NCBI GenBank assembly: GCA_963734015.1
Contig: CAVTFG010000012.1
Span: 1 to 64,000 of the forward strand
From: JALZKA01 sp963734015
GTDB taxonomy: Bacteria; Actinomycetota; Thermoleophilia; Solirubrobacterales; 70-9
Length of the DNA stretch: 64,000 nt
Reading direction: 5' to 3'
Shown here: piece by piece, positions 1 to 8,760 of the stretch
Layout: the number at the start of each line of letters is the position of its first letter
How positions within the stretch are numbered: the first letter of the stretch is position 1
Notes under the pieces: model-generated
Seen by the model: only the letters and a program-made list of their open reading frames with translations
What the model was told of the DNA's origin: nothing
The model's database searches: none
Made by a program: the position numbers and the translations under genes

Positions 1-39
1 ACCAACGTGACCCATTGACGGCCTGTTGGTACGGCCTCC

Positions 40-546
40 CTAGGCCGCCGCTCCTCGATCGAGCGGCTGCGCGGCTCCGCCCTCGACGGACTCGGTGAGC
101 CCGCGGTCGCGAGGCTCCGCCGATTCCGCGCCCGCGAGCAGGAACAGCGTGAGCGCGCCGAGGAGCAGGCCGACGTCGCGCAGCGCGATGTCGCCGTAGC
201 CGCCGACGAGCAGCAGGCTGAGGATGATGCCGCCGAGCCAGCCGGCGACGAGCAGCCCGCCGAAGCGCGGCACGACGAGGACGATGAAGCCGGCGAGGAT
301 CTCGATGGCGCCCACGGCGTACATCGCGTCCTGCGCGCTGCCCGGGATGATGTCGTTGAACTCGGTTGCCAGGTAGGCGGGCCAGTTCTCGTTCATCACC
401 TCGGCGAACTTGTCGAGCCCCATGAGGACCGGCAGGACGAAGAAGCCGATCCGCAGCAGGGTGAATGCCTGGGCGACGGGATCCTCGCGCAGGCGGGACA
501 TGCTGGGGAACGGGATCGGCCGCAGGGTCGCGGCGATGGCGTTCAT
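40..546 (-). CDS. DoxX family membrane protein
   Basis: A 168-residue protein with about four hydrophobic segments (roughly residues 28-45, 75-95, 98-115 and 120-140), the size and layout of DoxX/DoxD-like proteins. DoxX proteins are small inner-membrane proteins linked to respiratory quinone or thiol stress; the exact reaction here is not known. The ATG at 546 is preceded by AAGGAG about 6 bases away, and by a candidate ECF promoter (574-603) that also stands before the sigma factor gene upstream. The gene therefore probably belongs to that sigma factor's regulon, although it also lies downstream of sigma and anti-sigma on the same strand. Confidence 0.8.
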   Translation of the reverse strand: MNAIAATLRPIPFPSMSRLREDPVAQAFTLLRIGFFVLPVLMGLDKFAEVMNENWPAYLATEFNDIIPGSAQDAMYAVGAIEILAGFIVLVVPRFGGLLVAGWLGGIILSLLLVGGYGDIALRDVGLLLGALTLFLLAGAESAEPRDRGLTESVEGGAAQPLDRGAAA

Positions 547-573
547 GTGAGTCTCCTTTCGGGAGGGTCACAT

Positions 574-603
574 GGTTAGCGCCCGATCCGGGCCGGTTCT
601 TAC
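574..603 (-). promoter_or_regulatory. candidate ECF sigma promoter for the DoxX gene
   Basis: On the minus strand this 30-base site reads GTAAGAACCG, then 12 bases, then CGCTAACC. The same two blocks at the same spacing occur at 1609-1638 before the sigma gene. The AAC-containing -35 block and CTAACC -10 block suit an ECF sigma factor. The -10 block lies about 28 bases before the DoxX start, leaving room for a short leader with its AAGGAG. The upstream block overlaps the stop codon of the anti-sigma gene. Confidence 0.6.
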
Positions 604-836
604 GCCTCGAGCTCGCCGCGCACGAGATCCCGCAGGCTGCGGTGGTCCTCGTCGCAGGCTGGGCAACCGGCCAGGTGGGCGCGCATCCCCGGCACGCCGG
701 CATCGGCGTCAGCTCCGCTCAGCTCCAGCTCGACGTACCGGTCGAGCTGTTCGAAGCATTGCTCGCAGGTCAACTCGGGCGCATCCGGCCCGAGCAGCAG
801 CCTGAGGCGCTCGGCGTCTGCCGCTTCGCTCGTCAT
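600..836 (-). CDS. zinc-finger anti-sigma factor
   Basis: A 78-residue cytoplasmic protein with the HC2-type zinc-binding pattern: CEQC near residue 24, then H and CPAC about 30 residues later (HLAGCPACDED). Such small zinc finger proteins bind and hold ECF sigma factors, often releasing them on thiol oxidation (ZAS family; inferred here). The start at 836 is chosen because GGAGGA stands 5-8 bases upstream; a start 10 codons earlier at 866 lacks this. It begins 1 base after the sigma factor stop codon, so the two are translationally linked. There is no membrane segment, so sensing would be cytoplasmic. Confidence 0.8.
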   Translation of the reverse strand: MTSEAADAERLRLLLGPDAPELTCEQCFEQLDRYVELELSGADADAGVPGMRAHLAGCPACDEDHRSLRDLVRGELEA

Positions 837-837
837 C

Positions 838-1575
838 TCATCCTCCTCCGCGCTCCGCGGCGCCATCGGCCTCGAACCTCAGCCCGGCCTCAGCCAGATG
901 AGCGCGAAGCTTCTTGCGCGCGTCGTGAATCGTCTTGTAAAGGGCCCCGCGCGTCGAGCCCAGGCGTTCGGCCAGGACGTCGATGGGCACGCCGTCGAGC
1001 GCAACCGCCACCAGTACCTCGCGCTGGTGCGGCGACAGCTCGGACTCGAGTGCCTGGCCGATCGAGCCCAGCACCTCGCGGCTCTCGGCGCTCTCGGCCG
1101 GCGAGTCGCCCTCGTCCGCGAAGACCTTCCAGCGCTCGGCGTCGAGCGGGATCTCGCGCCCCTGCCACGCCCGGCGGCGCAGCTTCACCGCGGCCTCGAG
1201 CAGGGCGAACTTGTAAGCCCACGTCGTGAAGCGGCTGTCGCCGCGATAGGTGTCGAGCTTGCCGAGGATCGCGAGCAAGGCGTCGTTGGCGCTCTGCTGC
1301 GCCAGGTCGTCCAGGTCGCCCCCACGCAGATGCGGCTGGCCGGCGCGCCGGCGACCGATCTCGAAGCGGGCGGCCCTCAGGAGCAGCTCCCGCAGCCGCG
1401 CCCGGGCGTCCTCGCCCCGCGCGCCGTCGGCGCCCAGGGACGCGACCCAGGCCCGCGACTCGGCGTCGGGGCCGACTGCCGCTGGAGCTTGGCTTGGCGA
1501 GGTCATCACGCTGGCCGGGAGCGTTCCGGCACTGAAACCGACGCTACCACCCGCCCGTTCCTGAACCCTCAGCAC
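838..1575 (-). CDS. ECF RNA polymerase sigma factor
   Basis: Region 2 is visible around GDLDDLAQQSANDALLAI and FTTWAYKFALLEA. Region 4 follows as LSPHQREVLVAVALDGVPI and the helix-turn-helix STRGALYKTIHDARKKLRA. It would direct RNA polymerase to a small regulon including its own operon. Start: a GTG at 1575 has GAGAGGA 8 bases upstream and sits about 34 bases below the -10 block of the candidate autoregulated promoter, so I prefer it. An ATG at 1506 also keeps all conserved regions but has no clear ribosome binding site. Longer frames up to 1782 would begin upstream of the promoter and are rejected. The partner anti-sigma factor follows immediately. Confidence 0.85.
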   Translation of the reverse strand: MLRVQERAGGSVGFSAGTLPASVMTSPSQAPAAVGPDAESRAWVASLGADGARGEDARARLRELLLRAARFEIGRRRAGQPHLRGGDLDDLAQQSANDALLAILGKLDTYRGDSRFTTWAYKFALLEAAVKLRRRAWQGREIPLDAERWKVFADEGDSPAESAESREVLGSIGQALESELSPHQREVLVAVALDGVPIDVLAERLGSTRGALYKTIHDARKKLRAHLAEAGLRFEADGAAERGGG

Positions 1576-1608
1576 TCTGTGGGTCCTCTCATTCCGGGTC
1601 GCATGCCT

Positions 1609-1638
1609 GGTTAGCGACCGCGGATCCGCGGTTCTTAC
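1609..1638 (-). promoter_or_regulatory. candidate autoregulated ECF promoter of the sigma gene
   Basis: Minus-strand GTAAGAACCG, a 12-base spacer and CGCTAACC match the site before DoxX (574-603) base for base in both blocks, while the spacers differ. Identical blocks at identical spacing upstream of a sigma gene and of its neighbour are the usual sign of ECF autoregulation. A weaker half-match (GTAAGACCG at 1647-1655) lies on the plus strand toward the divergent reductase gene and may be chance. Confidence 0.6.
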
Positions 1639-1729
1639 TCCGGGACGTAAGACCGCGGCCCCGTCCGACGCAGACAACGGAAGGGACGGCCACCTTTGCG
1701 CCGTCAGCCAAGTCCGATCAAGGAGCGAC

Positions 1730-2965
1730 ATGTCCGACCGCAAGAGATTCGTGATCGTCGGCGCCGGCCTGGCCGGGGCCAAGGCGGCAGAGACGCTGCG
1801 CGAGGAGGGATTCGACGGTCAGCTGGTGCTGATCGGCGACGAGGCCGAGCGGCCCTACGAGCGCCCGCCGCTCTCCAAGGAGTACCTGCGCGGGGAGGTC
1901 GGCGACAAGCCGTATGTCCACCCGGCCGCCTTCTACGCCGAGCATCAGATCGACCTTCTGACCTCGACCCGGGTGACGGACATCGAGCTCGGTGTGAGCG
2001 AGCTCTTGCTCGAAGGAGACCGGCGCCTCGGCTACGACCGCCTCCTTCTGGCCACCGGCAGCGTGCCCCGGCGCCTCCACGTGCCCGGCGCCGATCTCGA
2101 CGGCATCCACTACCTGCGGACCGTCGGCGATTCCGAGCTGATCGGCGAGCGGATCGAGCACGGCCAGCGGCTGGTGGTCGTCGGGTCCGGCTGGATCGGC
2201 GCCGAGATCGCCGCCTCCGCCCGCCAGAAGGGATGCGAGGTCACGATGATCGAGATGGCCTCTCTGCCGCTCGAGGGGGTGCTCGGCCCCGAGCTCGGCC
2301 GGATCTATCTCGACCTCCATCGCGACCACGGCATCGAGTTCCTGCCCGAGACCACCGTCGAGCGGTTCGAGGGGACCGGGTCGGTGGAGCGCGTCCTCAC
2401 CCGGGACGGTGCCGTCCTCGACACGGAGTTCGTGGTCGTGGGAATCGGGGTCGCGCCTCGGACCGGTCTCGCGGAGACCGCGGGCCTGCGGATCGACAAC
2501 GGCGTGATCGTCGACGAGCACCTCGAGAGCAACGCGCCCGGGATGTTCGCCGCGGGCGACGTGGCCAACGCCCGCAACCCGTTCTACGGCCGCCACCTCC
2601 GGGTCGAGCACTGGGCCAACGCGCTGAACCAGGGTCCGGCGGCGGCCCGGTCGATGCTCGGCCAAGACATGAGCTACGACGAGATCCCCTATTTCTTCTC
2701 CGATCAGTACGACGCCGGGATGGAGTACAGCGGCTACGCGGCCGAGTGGGACGAGGTCGTCTTCCGCGGCGACGTGGCGGCTCGCGAGTTCATCGCCTTC
2801 TGGCGGCGGGACGAGCGGCTCGTGGCCGGCCTGAACATGAACGTCTGGGACGTCAGCGATCCGATCCGTGAGCTGATCCGATCGCGGCGGCCGTTGGACG
2901 CCGGCGAGCTCTCCGATCCGGACACTCCCCTGTCGGAGCTGGCGGAGAAGGTCGGATCGTGCTGA
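1730..2965 (+). CDS. FAD/NAD(P)-dependent ferredoxin reductase
   Basis: A 411-residue two-dinucleotide-binding flavoprotein. The FAD site is IVGAGLAGAKAAETL near residue 9. The second Rossmann motif is VVVGSGWIGAEIAASA near residue 146, followed by the FAD-contacting segment GMFAAGDVA near residue 270. The C-terminal about 85 residues fit the reductase C-terminal domain of ferredoxin/rubredoxin reductases of mono- and dioxygenase systems. Likely role: moving electrons from NAD(P)H to a small iron-sulfur carrier. AAGGAG precedes the ATG by 6 bases. It is divergent from the ECF operon and its stop overlaps the folE start, so the two are probably co-translated. Confidence 0.9.
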   Translation: MSDRKRFVIVGAGLAGAKAAETLREEGFDGQLVLIGDEAERPYERPPLSKEYLRGEVGDKPYVHPAAFYAEHQIDLLTSTRVTDIELGVSELLLEGDRRLGYDRLLLATGSVPRRLHVPGADLDGIHYLRTVGDSELIGERIEHGQRLVVVGSGWIGAEIAASARQKGCEVTMIEMASLPLEGVLGPELGRIYLDLHRDHGIEFLPETTVERFEGTGSVERVLTRDGAVLDTEFVVVGIGVAPRTGLAETAGLRIDNGVIVDEHLESNAPGMFAAGDVANARNPFYGRHLRVEHWANALNQGPAAARSMLGQDMSYDEIPYFFSDQYDAGMEYSGYAAEWDEVVFRGDVAAREFIAFWRRDERLVAGLNMNVWDVSDPIRELIRSRRPLDAGELSDPDTPLSELAEKVGSC

Positions 2966-3570
2966 TGGGCTCCTCGAACGGCTCCGGGCCCGCTGCTGCG
3001 GCCCCGACCGCGGAACAGGGTGTGGACCTGGCGGCCGCGGAGCGCGCGGCCCGCGACCTGCTGGTCGCGCTCGGCGCGGACCTGGATTCCGCGCACCTCC
3101 GGGAAACGCCGGTGCGCGTCGCCAAGGCATACGCCGAGCTGCTGACGCCAAGCCCGTTCAACCCGACGACGTTTCCGAACGACGAGGGCTACGACGAGCT
3201 CGTGGTCGTCGGCGAGATCCCGTTCCAGTCGCTCTGCGCCCACCACCTGCTCCCGTTCCACGGCAAGGCGCACGTCGCCTACATCCCCGGCGATCGGCTC
3301 GTCGGCCTCTCGAAGCTGGCTCGCGTGGTCGAGCTCTACTCGCGGCGCCTCCAGCTCCAGGAGCGCCTGACGACGCAGATCGCCGATTGGCTCGAGGAGC
3401 ATCTCGCTCCGCGCGGCGTCGGCGTGCTGCTCGAGGCCGAGCACCTCTGCATGTCGCTCCGGGGAGTCCAGACCGCGGGGGCGAACACGGCGACCTCAGC
3501 GCTCCGCGGGCTGGTCAGGGACGACCCGCGCACTCGGCAGGAGTACATGACCCTGATCACCGCTCGGTAG
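2965..3570 (+). CDS. folE: GTP cyclohydrolase I
   Basis: FolE opens GTP to dihydroneopterin triphosphate, the first step toward folate (and in some bacteria queuosine-type precursors). The zinc and active-site block is visible as SLCAHHLLPFHGKAH near residues 88-102 (the usual CEHH has Ala for Glu here), with the second Cys in EAEHLCMSLRGVQ. The C-terminal TAGANTATSALRG is typical. At 202 residues it has family length. The stop of the reductase gene and this ATG form TGATG at 2963-2967; an in-frame GTG at 2959 is an alternative start. No other folate gene is nearby. Confidence 0.92.
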   Translation: MGSSNGSGPAAAAPTAEQGVDLAAAERAARDLLVALGADLDSAHLRETPVRVAKAYAELLTPSPFNPTTFPNDEGYDELVVVGEIPFQSLCAHHLLPFHGKAHVAYIPGDRLVGLSKLARVVELYSRRLQLQERLTTQIADWLEEHLAPRGVGVLLEAEHLCMSLRGVQTAGANTATSALRGLVRDDPRTRQEYMTLITAR

Positions 3571-3674
3571 AGCTCCAGCGGTGCTCGAGCGCGGACCTGC
3601 CTGACCCTAGGCCGGCTTTCCGGCGCCTCGGTTACTACGGAGCGGTGCTCAGCCTCGAGCCGCCGTCCTGACCG

Positions 3675-4659
3675 TCAATCGGCCACGGTCACGTTGGTGA
3701 GCCAGACGGACGAGAGCGATGGGATCTCGCGCGCCGAGTCGATCCCCCGGACCGACCGGCTGAGCCCAAGCCATGTCCCCTCCGCCCCGGGGAGCGCGTA
3801 GAGCAGCGGATCGGCCCGCGCCTGCTGGGCCTGGGTCGCAAAGAGCTCGTCGGCGACCTGCGCATCGCCGGCATCGAGCAGCGCGAGGCGCAGGGCGGAG
3901 CTGGGCTCCGCCCGGAACTCGATCTGCTCGAGAGCCGGGCCAAGGTCCACGTCGCTCGTGGTGCCCCACCAGTCCGTGTTGCGGGCCAGGAGCTGGCGCA
4001 CCGGGCTCCGCTCCCGCAACGCGAACGGGCCCGTGCCCGTGTTGAACGCCCGAAACGCCGGGCCGGCACCGTCGAGCGTCTCGAGCGCCCGCGGCGAGAC
4101 GATCCCCAGCCGGGGTGCTGCCAGCCGGCGGCCGAACCCCGGGATCGGGCGCCGCGAGGAGAAAGCGCACCTCGTCGAAGCGCGGCGCGAACACGTCGAC
4201 GACGTCCGGGAGGAGCGCCTGGCCCTCGGGAGTCGACTGCCAGCGCTCGGCGTTCGCGACAACCACGTCGGCGTTGAACGGCTCGCCGTCCTGGAAGCGG
4301 ACCCCCCGCCTGAGCGTCAGCGTCCAGATCGTGTCGTCGCCGGAGCCGCGCACCCGGCGCGCCAGGCCCGGCACCCGTCGGGTGTCGCCGAACGGGCCAA
4401 CGAGGCTGGCGACCAGCGGCTCGTGGATCTGGCGGGTGACGAGCTGCGCGGCTCGGGTCTGGGCGGCGAGCGGGTCGATGCCGTCCACCTCGTCGGCCAC
4501 GGTCCAGACCAGGGTTCCGCCCTCGCCGAGGGGCTCCCCGGCCGAGAGCGCCGGCGTCCCCTCGTTGTCCTCGCCTCCGCAGGCGGCCAGCGCGAGCGCG
4601 GCGAGCAGCGCAACGGGTAACCCGAAGCGGGCAGCTGCCCCGCTCGGTCGTGCTGACAC
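3675..4659 (-). pseudogene. peptide-type ABC transporter substrate-binding lipoprotein, frameshifted
   Basis: The N-terminus has a lipoprotein signal ending LALAAC (residues 22-27), then SBP family 5 features such as GGTLVWTVADEVDGIDP and WTLTLRRGVRFQDGEPFNA. After residue about 174 the family sequence continues in another frame (GRRLAAPRLGIVSPRALETL, ARNTDWWG). Removing one base from the CCCC run at 4137-4140 restores a single protein of about 328 residues. Even so it is shorter than typical oligopeptide-binding proteins (about 500). The GTG at 4659 follows a purine-rich stretch. No permease genes are adjacent. It would bind peptides or similar solutes outside the membrane. Confidence 0.75.
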
Positions 4660-4674
4660 GGGCTTTCCCTCGGG

Positions 4675-4899
4675 TCAGATCTTGAGGAGGACGAGCGTGT
4701 TCACCGCGAACAAGACGGCGAAGAAAATCGTCCAGCGGTCGAGGTTCCGCTCGACGAGCGAGCCGCCGCCGAACGAGCTGCCGCTCTGCCCGATACCGAA
4801 CGCGCCCGAGAGCCCGGCGTCCTTGCCCGAATGCAGCAGCACCAGGAAGATCAGGATGCCGCAGATCAGGACCTGCACGGCGTTCAGGATGCTTTCCAT
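4675..4899 (-). CDS. secG: preprotein translocase subunit SecG
   Basis: A 74-residue protein with two membrane segments (about 6-24 and 55-72) joined by the Gly-rich loop typical of SecG, here with AFGIGQSGSSFGGGS. The first helix is followed by LLHSGKDAGLSGAFG, a common SecG signature. SecG assists SecYE in protein export. It lies 12 bases downstream of the CcmI-like gene and 15 bases before the substrate-binding lipoprotein. Confidence 0.92.
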   Translation of the reverse strand: MESILNAVQVLICGILIFLVLLHSGKDAGLSGAFGIGQSGSSFGGGSLVERNLDRWTIFFAVLFAVNTLVLLKI

Positions 4900-4911
4900 C
4901 GCCGGGGCAGT

Positions 4912-5214
4912 CTAGAGAGTCGGACTGCCATCCTCGACCCGGTCGAGCTCCTTCAGGATCTCAATCGCCTCGCGCCGGAGCTGCGCATCCAGGCGCGCCC
5001 AGTCCTCCTGTGAGAGCTTCCCCTGCTCCCGATCCAGCTCGGCGTCGCGGATCTCACGGTACTTGGCCTCCTTGCGGGCCTCGAGCTCGGCCCGGCGAGG
5101 GTCCTCGGTGGTCTCCCCCTCCCCGGCATCCGGGCGTGATCCGTCGCGCCACAGGGGCATCGTCACGAAGACGGCAGCGACGCCGACGATCAGGATGACG
5201 AGCAGGACTTCCAT
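4912..5214 (-). CDS. small CcmI-like cytochrome c maturation protein
   Basis: A 100-residue protein with one N-terminal membrane helix (residues 3-20) and a charged helical tail. The segment AKYREIRDAELDREQGKLSQ resembles the membrane-proximal region of CcmI/CycH, which chaperones apocytochrome c. The TPR domain of full-length CcmI is absent. Position supports the reading, because ccmF and ccmE lie just upstream on the same strand with only a GNAT gene between. The assignment rests on this resemblance and context and is not certain. Confidence 0.6.
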   Translation of the reverse strand: MEVLLVILIVGVAAVFVTMPLWRDGSRPDAGEGETTEDPRRAELEARKEAKYREIRDAELDREQGKLSQEDWARLDAQLRREAIEILKELDRVEDGSPTL

Positions 5215-5231
5215 CGACGGCGCAGACTAGG

Positions 5232-5717
5232 TCAGCGGCGCTCGGACCACTCGTGCTCGAGCACGGACATGATCGCGAGCGACTCCCACTCGCCCTCGGT
5301 GAGCAGCGCGTCGCGGAGCACGCCCTCGTGGACGAAGCCGACCGCGCGGTACGCGCCCAATGCGCGCTCGTTGTGCGGCTTCACGTCGAGCCAGACGCGA
5401 TGGGCTCCCAGTTCCCCGAAGGCGTGGTCGAGGACCAGGGCGAGCACCTCGCGCCCGAGGCCGCGGCCGCGCGTGGCGACGACGATGCGGCGGAGCTCGA
5501 CGTTCCGGTGCGGGCTCTCGAGGCCGGCAAGGAGAACGAACCCCACCGCCTCGCCGCCGTCGCGGACCACGAGGTGTGCCTGGTCGGGGTCGGCGATCGC
5601 GTGCTCGTGCTGCTCGCGAGACCAGACGGTCACGAACGGCGACGCATCCGGGTCGGCCTCGAGCGCCATCACGAACTCGAGGTCGGGGGCGCCGGTCGGG
5701 CGCAAGCTCAGAGTCAC
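5232..5717 (-). CDS. GNAT family N-acetyltransferase
   Basis: A 161-residue GNAT domain of the ribosomal-protein acetyltransferase (RimJ/RimL) type. The acetyl-CoA pyrophosphate loop is VVATRGRGLGREVLALVLD near residues 78-96, followed by GAHRVWLDVKPHNERALGAY, where the Asn-Glu-Arg-Ala block is characteristic. The substrate cannot be told from sequence. Its start overlaps the end of the ccmF coding region, and it separates ccmF from the CcmI-like gene. Confidence 0.85.
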   Translation of the reverse strand: MTLSLRPTGAPDLEFVMALEADPDASPFVTVWSREQHEHAIADPDQAHLVVRDGGEAVGFVLLAGLESPHRNVELRRIVVATRGRGLGREVLALVLDHAFGELGAHRVWLDVKPHNERALGAYRAVGFVHEGVLRDALLTEGEWESLAIMSVLEHEWSERR

Positions 5718-5721
5718 GCGA

Positions 5722-7948
5722 TCAAGCGCGGCCGAGATCGCGCGCGAGCCGGGCCGCGTGTACGTCCGAAACGCGGCTGCGACGCGCCGCGGCCGCCGGC
5801 CACGCGGCCAGCAGGCCGCCGATCACGCCCGTTGCCCCGCCGATCCAGATCCAGATCACCATCGGGTTCACGTTGATCCGGAAGTCGACCGGCAGCTCGC
5901 CCTCTTCGTAGCGGTTTCGGAGGTTCTGCACGGCGATTCCCTGAAACTGGGCGCGAGCCTCGGCGATCTGGCGCATCTGCTCGACGCCCCCGGGTGTGTT
6001 CGGGTCTGGCATCTCGCCGTCGGCCGGCAGCGTGATCCGGTCGATCCTGCGGTCGGCGCCGGCAATGAAGTCGTCCACCGAGGTCAGGTCGGGCCGCATC
6101 GCGGTCCAGAGGTCCTCGGCCGCGCCGCCCGAGCGCCCGACCTCGCTGGTGGCCTCGCCCTCGAAGAACGACGCCAGCGTGCCGGCCGAGCGGCCCGAGT
6201 AGTAGTTCCGGGACGGGGTCAGGACGGATTGCTCGCCCTCGCGATCGATGTTCAGCACGGCCCCGAACGTGAGCCGTTCCTCCTCCTCGTCCACGTTCGT
6301 GAACGCGCGCTCGTAGGTGACTGTGTAGTCCTCGACCTGCGTCGTGTCGCCCGGAAGCATCCGGATGTCGCGGCTGGTCTGGAAGCTGGACGACGCGGCC
6401 ACGGCGACGAACGCGATCGCGACCCCGATGTGGACGATGTAGCCGCCGTAGCGGCGCCGGTTGCGCGAGACGAGGCGCCCGAGCGCCGCCGGCCAGGAGC
6501 CCCCCGCGAGGGCCCGCTGCGCCGAGGCGCCGCGCGCGAACTCGCCGGCCAGGCCCGGCCAGGGCGAACGCGGCGAACGCGAACATCACGAGCGCCAGCG
6601 GCTCGTCGGCCGCGGAGGTGAACAACGCGAGCACGACCGTCACCACGGTCGCGAACGCGATCGGCGGGCCGAACAATCTCAATGCCCGGCCGGCGCTGAG
6701 CCGGCGCCAGGCAAGAAGCGGACCGATTCCGGTGAATAGGACGAGCCCGAGCGCGAGCGGCGTCACGTAGCGGTCGAACCACGGCCCGCCCAATGACGAG
6801 CGCTCGCCCGTGATCGCCTCGGAGATCAGCGGGAAGAACGTGCCCCAGAAGACGATCAGGCAGAGGCCGACCAACAGCAGGTTGTTGACGAGGAACACCG
6901 CCTCGCGCGAGGCCAGCGATTCGAGCCGCCGCTCCGCCCGCAGCTCGCGCTGGCGCGAGACGATCAGCACGGTCGAGCCGACCAGGACGACGGCGATCAG
7001 CCCCAGCAGTGGCGTCCCCACCGTGGAGGCGCCGAACGCGTGGATCGACTCGAGGATCCCGGAGCGCACCAGGAACGTGCCGAGCAGGCAGAGCGCGAAC
7101 GTGGCGCAGATCAGCGACACGTTCCACACCTTCAGCATGCCGCGGCGCTCCTGGACCATGATCGAGTGCAGGAACGCCGTCCCGACGAGCCACGGCATCA
7201 GCGACGCGTTCTCGACCGGGTCCCACCCCCAGTAGCCGCCCCAGCCGAGCTCCATGTACGACCATCCCGCGCCGAGCAGGACCCCGCAGGTGAGGAAGAT
7301 CCACGCGAGCAGGCCGAAGCGCCGGGTCGAGCGGATCCAGCTTGCGTCGAGCCGCCGCGCGACCAATGCCCCGATCGCGAACGCAAACGGGATCGAGAAC
7401 AGCACGTAGCCCGAGTAGAGCATCGGCGGGTGGATCGCCATCGCGGGGTGGCGGAGCAGCGGGTTGAGCCCCACGCCCTCGGCCGGCACCGGGCTGAGCC
7501 GCGCGAACGGGTTCGCCCCGCCGGCGATGAGCATCAGACCGGTGAAGAAGATCCCGAGGCCGCAGAGCACGGCGGTCGCCCACGGCACGACCTCCCGGTG
7601 CTTGTGGCGGGTGGCGAACAGAACGCCGCTCGCTGCCAGCGAGAGCACCCACGCCCAGAGCAGCAGCGAGCCGCCCTGGCTGCCCCACATCGCGGTCATC
7701 TTGTAGAGCGTGGGCGTCGTGGTCGAGGAGTGGTCGGCGACCAGCTCGACCGAGAAGTCGTCGCGCAGGAACGCGGCCTCGAGCACGACCACGCAGACGG
7801 TGAGCAGGATCGCCGCCGCGTACACGGCGCGGCGCGAGGAATCCACCCAGCGCCGGTCGCGTGTGAAACCGCCGTAGAGCGCGGCGCCGGCGCCGTAGAG
7901 GAACGCGATCAGCCCGCCGACGAGGCAGGCGATACCGAGCTCGATCAA
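5722..7948 (-). pseudogene. ccmF: CcmF heme lyase (cytochrome c maturation), frameshifted
   Basis: CcmF attaches heme from CcmE to apocytochrome c in the membrane. The first about 465 residues hold many membrane helices and the WWD-type segment (LGWGGYWGWDPVENASLMPW near residue 235), with NPFARLSP and HPPMLYSGY also typical. The last about 275 residues are in a second frame (RDIRMLPGDTTQVEDYTVTY, PMVIWIWIGGATGVIGGLLA). Deleting one base from the CCC at 6554-6556 joins them as ALAGLAGEFA. An essential gene with both halves intact suggests a sequence error. The ATG at 7948 overlaps the ccmE stop by 4 bases (ATGA). Confidence 0.9.
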
Positions 7949-8376
7949 GACGCGTTCGGGTCGTAGATCACGCCGTCGGGATCCTGCTCAGCCTCGAACT
8001 TCGACGGGCACTTGGTGATCAGGCTGTCCTTCTCGGCGAACAGCGTGCCGTCGACCAGCTCGCCGTCCACGATCACCTCGCGGCCCTCGCGGAACGGGTC
8101 GGGGATTTGGCCCGAGTACTCGACCGGCACCGACTTCGACGGGTCGTCGCGGTCGGCGATCACGAAGCTCAGGTCGGCGCCCCGGTGCTCGACCGACCCG
8201 GCGACCACGTTGCCGTACACCTCGGAGGTGCCGGCAGGCTCCTCGGCGAGCAGCTCGGACGGCGACCGCGCCTCCGTGGAGGCGTTGAACGACGTGTAGA
8301 CGAGCGCCGTCGCGAGTAACACCGCGGCCGTCAGCGCGACGACCAGGCGGATCTTGCGCTTGCGATCCGGGTCCAT
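7945..8376 (-). CDS. ccmE: cytochrome c maturation heme chaperone CcmE
   Basis: A 143-residue protein with a membrane anchor (residues 10-27) and an OB-fold heme-binding domain. Family blocks include VYGNVVAGSVEHRGADLSFV, VEYSGQIPDPFREGREVIVDG and FAEKDSLITKCPSKFE. The last shows Cys in the heme-attachment position rather than the classical His (the usual motif is AKHDEKY). C-type CcmE, as in archaea and some Gram-positives, uses CxxxY; here the residues after Cys are PSKFE. CcmE carries heme from CcmC to CcmF. It overlaps ccmF by 4 bases. Confidence 0.88.
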   Translation of the reverse strand: MDPDRKRKIRLVVALTAAVLLATALVYTSFNASTEARSPSELLAEEPAGTSEVYGNVVAGSVEHRGADLSFVIADRDDPSKSVPVEYSGQIPDPFREGREVIVDGELVDGTLFAEKDSLITKCPSKFEAEQDPDGVIYDPNAS

Positions 8377-8419
8377 CGGGACCCGGGATTATCGCAGGGG
8401 AGGTGTTCCGAGTCCGCCC

Positions 8420-8704
8420 CTAAGCCTCCCGCTCGAACTTGATCTCGCCGCGATCGACCGATGAGCGCGTCCCGGGCGTCTCCGACGGATCCATTCCGTC
8501 GAGCGCCGCCTCGGAATCACTCATGTCCTGATCGGTCTCGAAGAACTGGACGACGACCGCGGTCCGCTGGTCGGGGTCGTGCATCACCGTGATCCGCTTC
8601 GCCTTGACCCCCTCCGGCGGCCCGTCTTCCTCGCCACGCTCCGTGACGCGGCTCTCGAGTCGCTCCGCGTCCACGTCGGTGAATCTGACGACCCTCATGT
8701 ACAT
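8420..8704 (-). CDS. conserved small protein, ABM-like fold possible
   Basis: A 94-residue cytoplasmic protein that I do not firmly recognise. It opens with MYMRVVRFTDVDAERLESRV and contains a central strand-like stretch, AKRITVMHDPDQRTAVVVQF, giving the alternation expected of dimeric ferredoxin-like (antibiotic biosynthesis monooxygenase-like) proteins. The start at 8704 is supported by GGGGGAG 5 bases upstream; the longer frame to 8761 would run into the divergent dehydrogenase start. It shares a 56-base divergent promoter region with that gene. Confidence 0.6.
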   Translation of the reverse strand: MYMRVVRFTDVDAERLESRVTERGEEDGPPEGVKAKRITVMHDPDQRTAVVVQFFETDQDMSDSEAALDGMDPSETPGTRSSVDRGEIKFEREA

Positions 8705-8760
8705 GCTTCTCCCCCTTCTTTCGATTGGGCCGAACCTACACCCGGGTATGTTCCGGGGCA

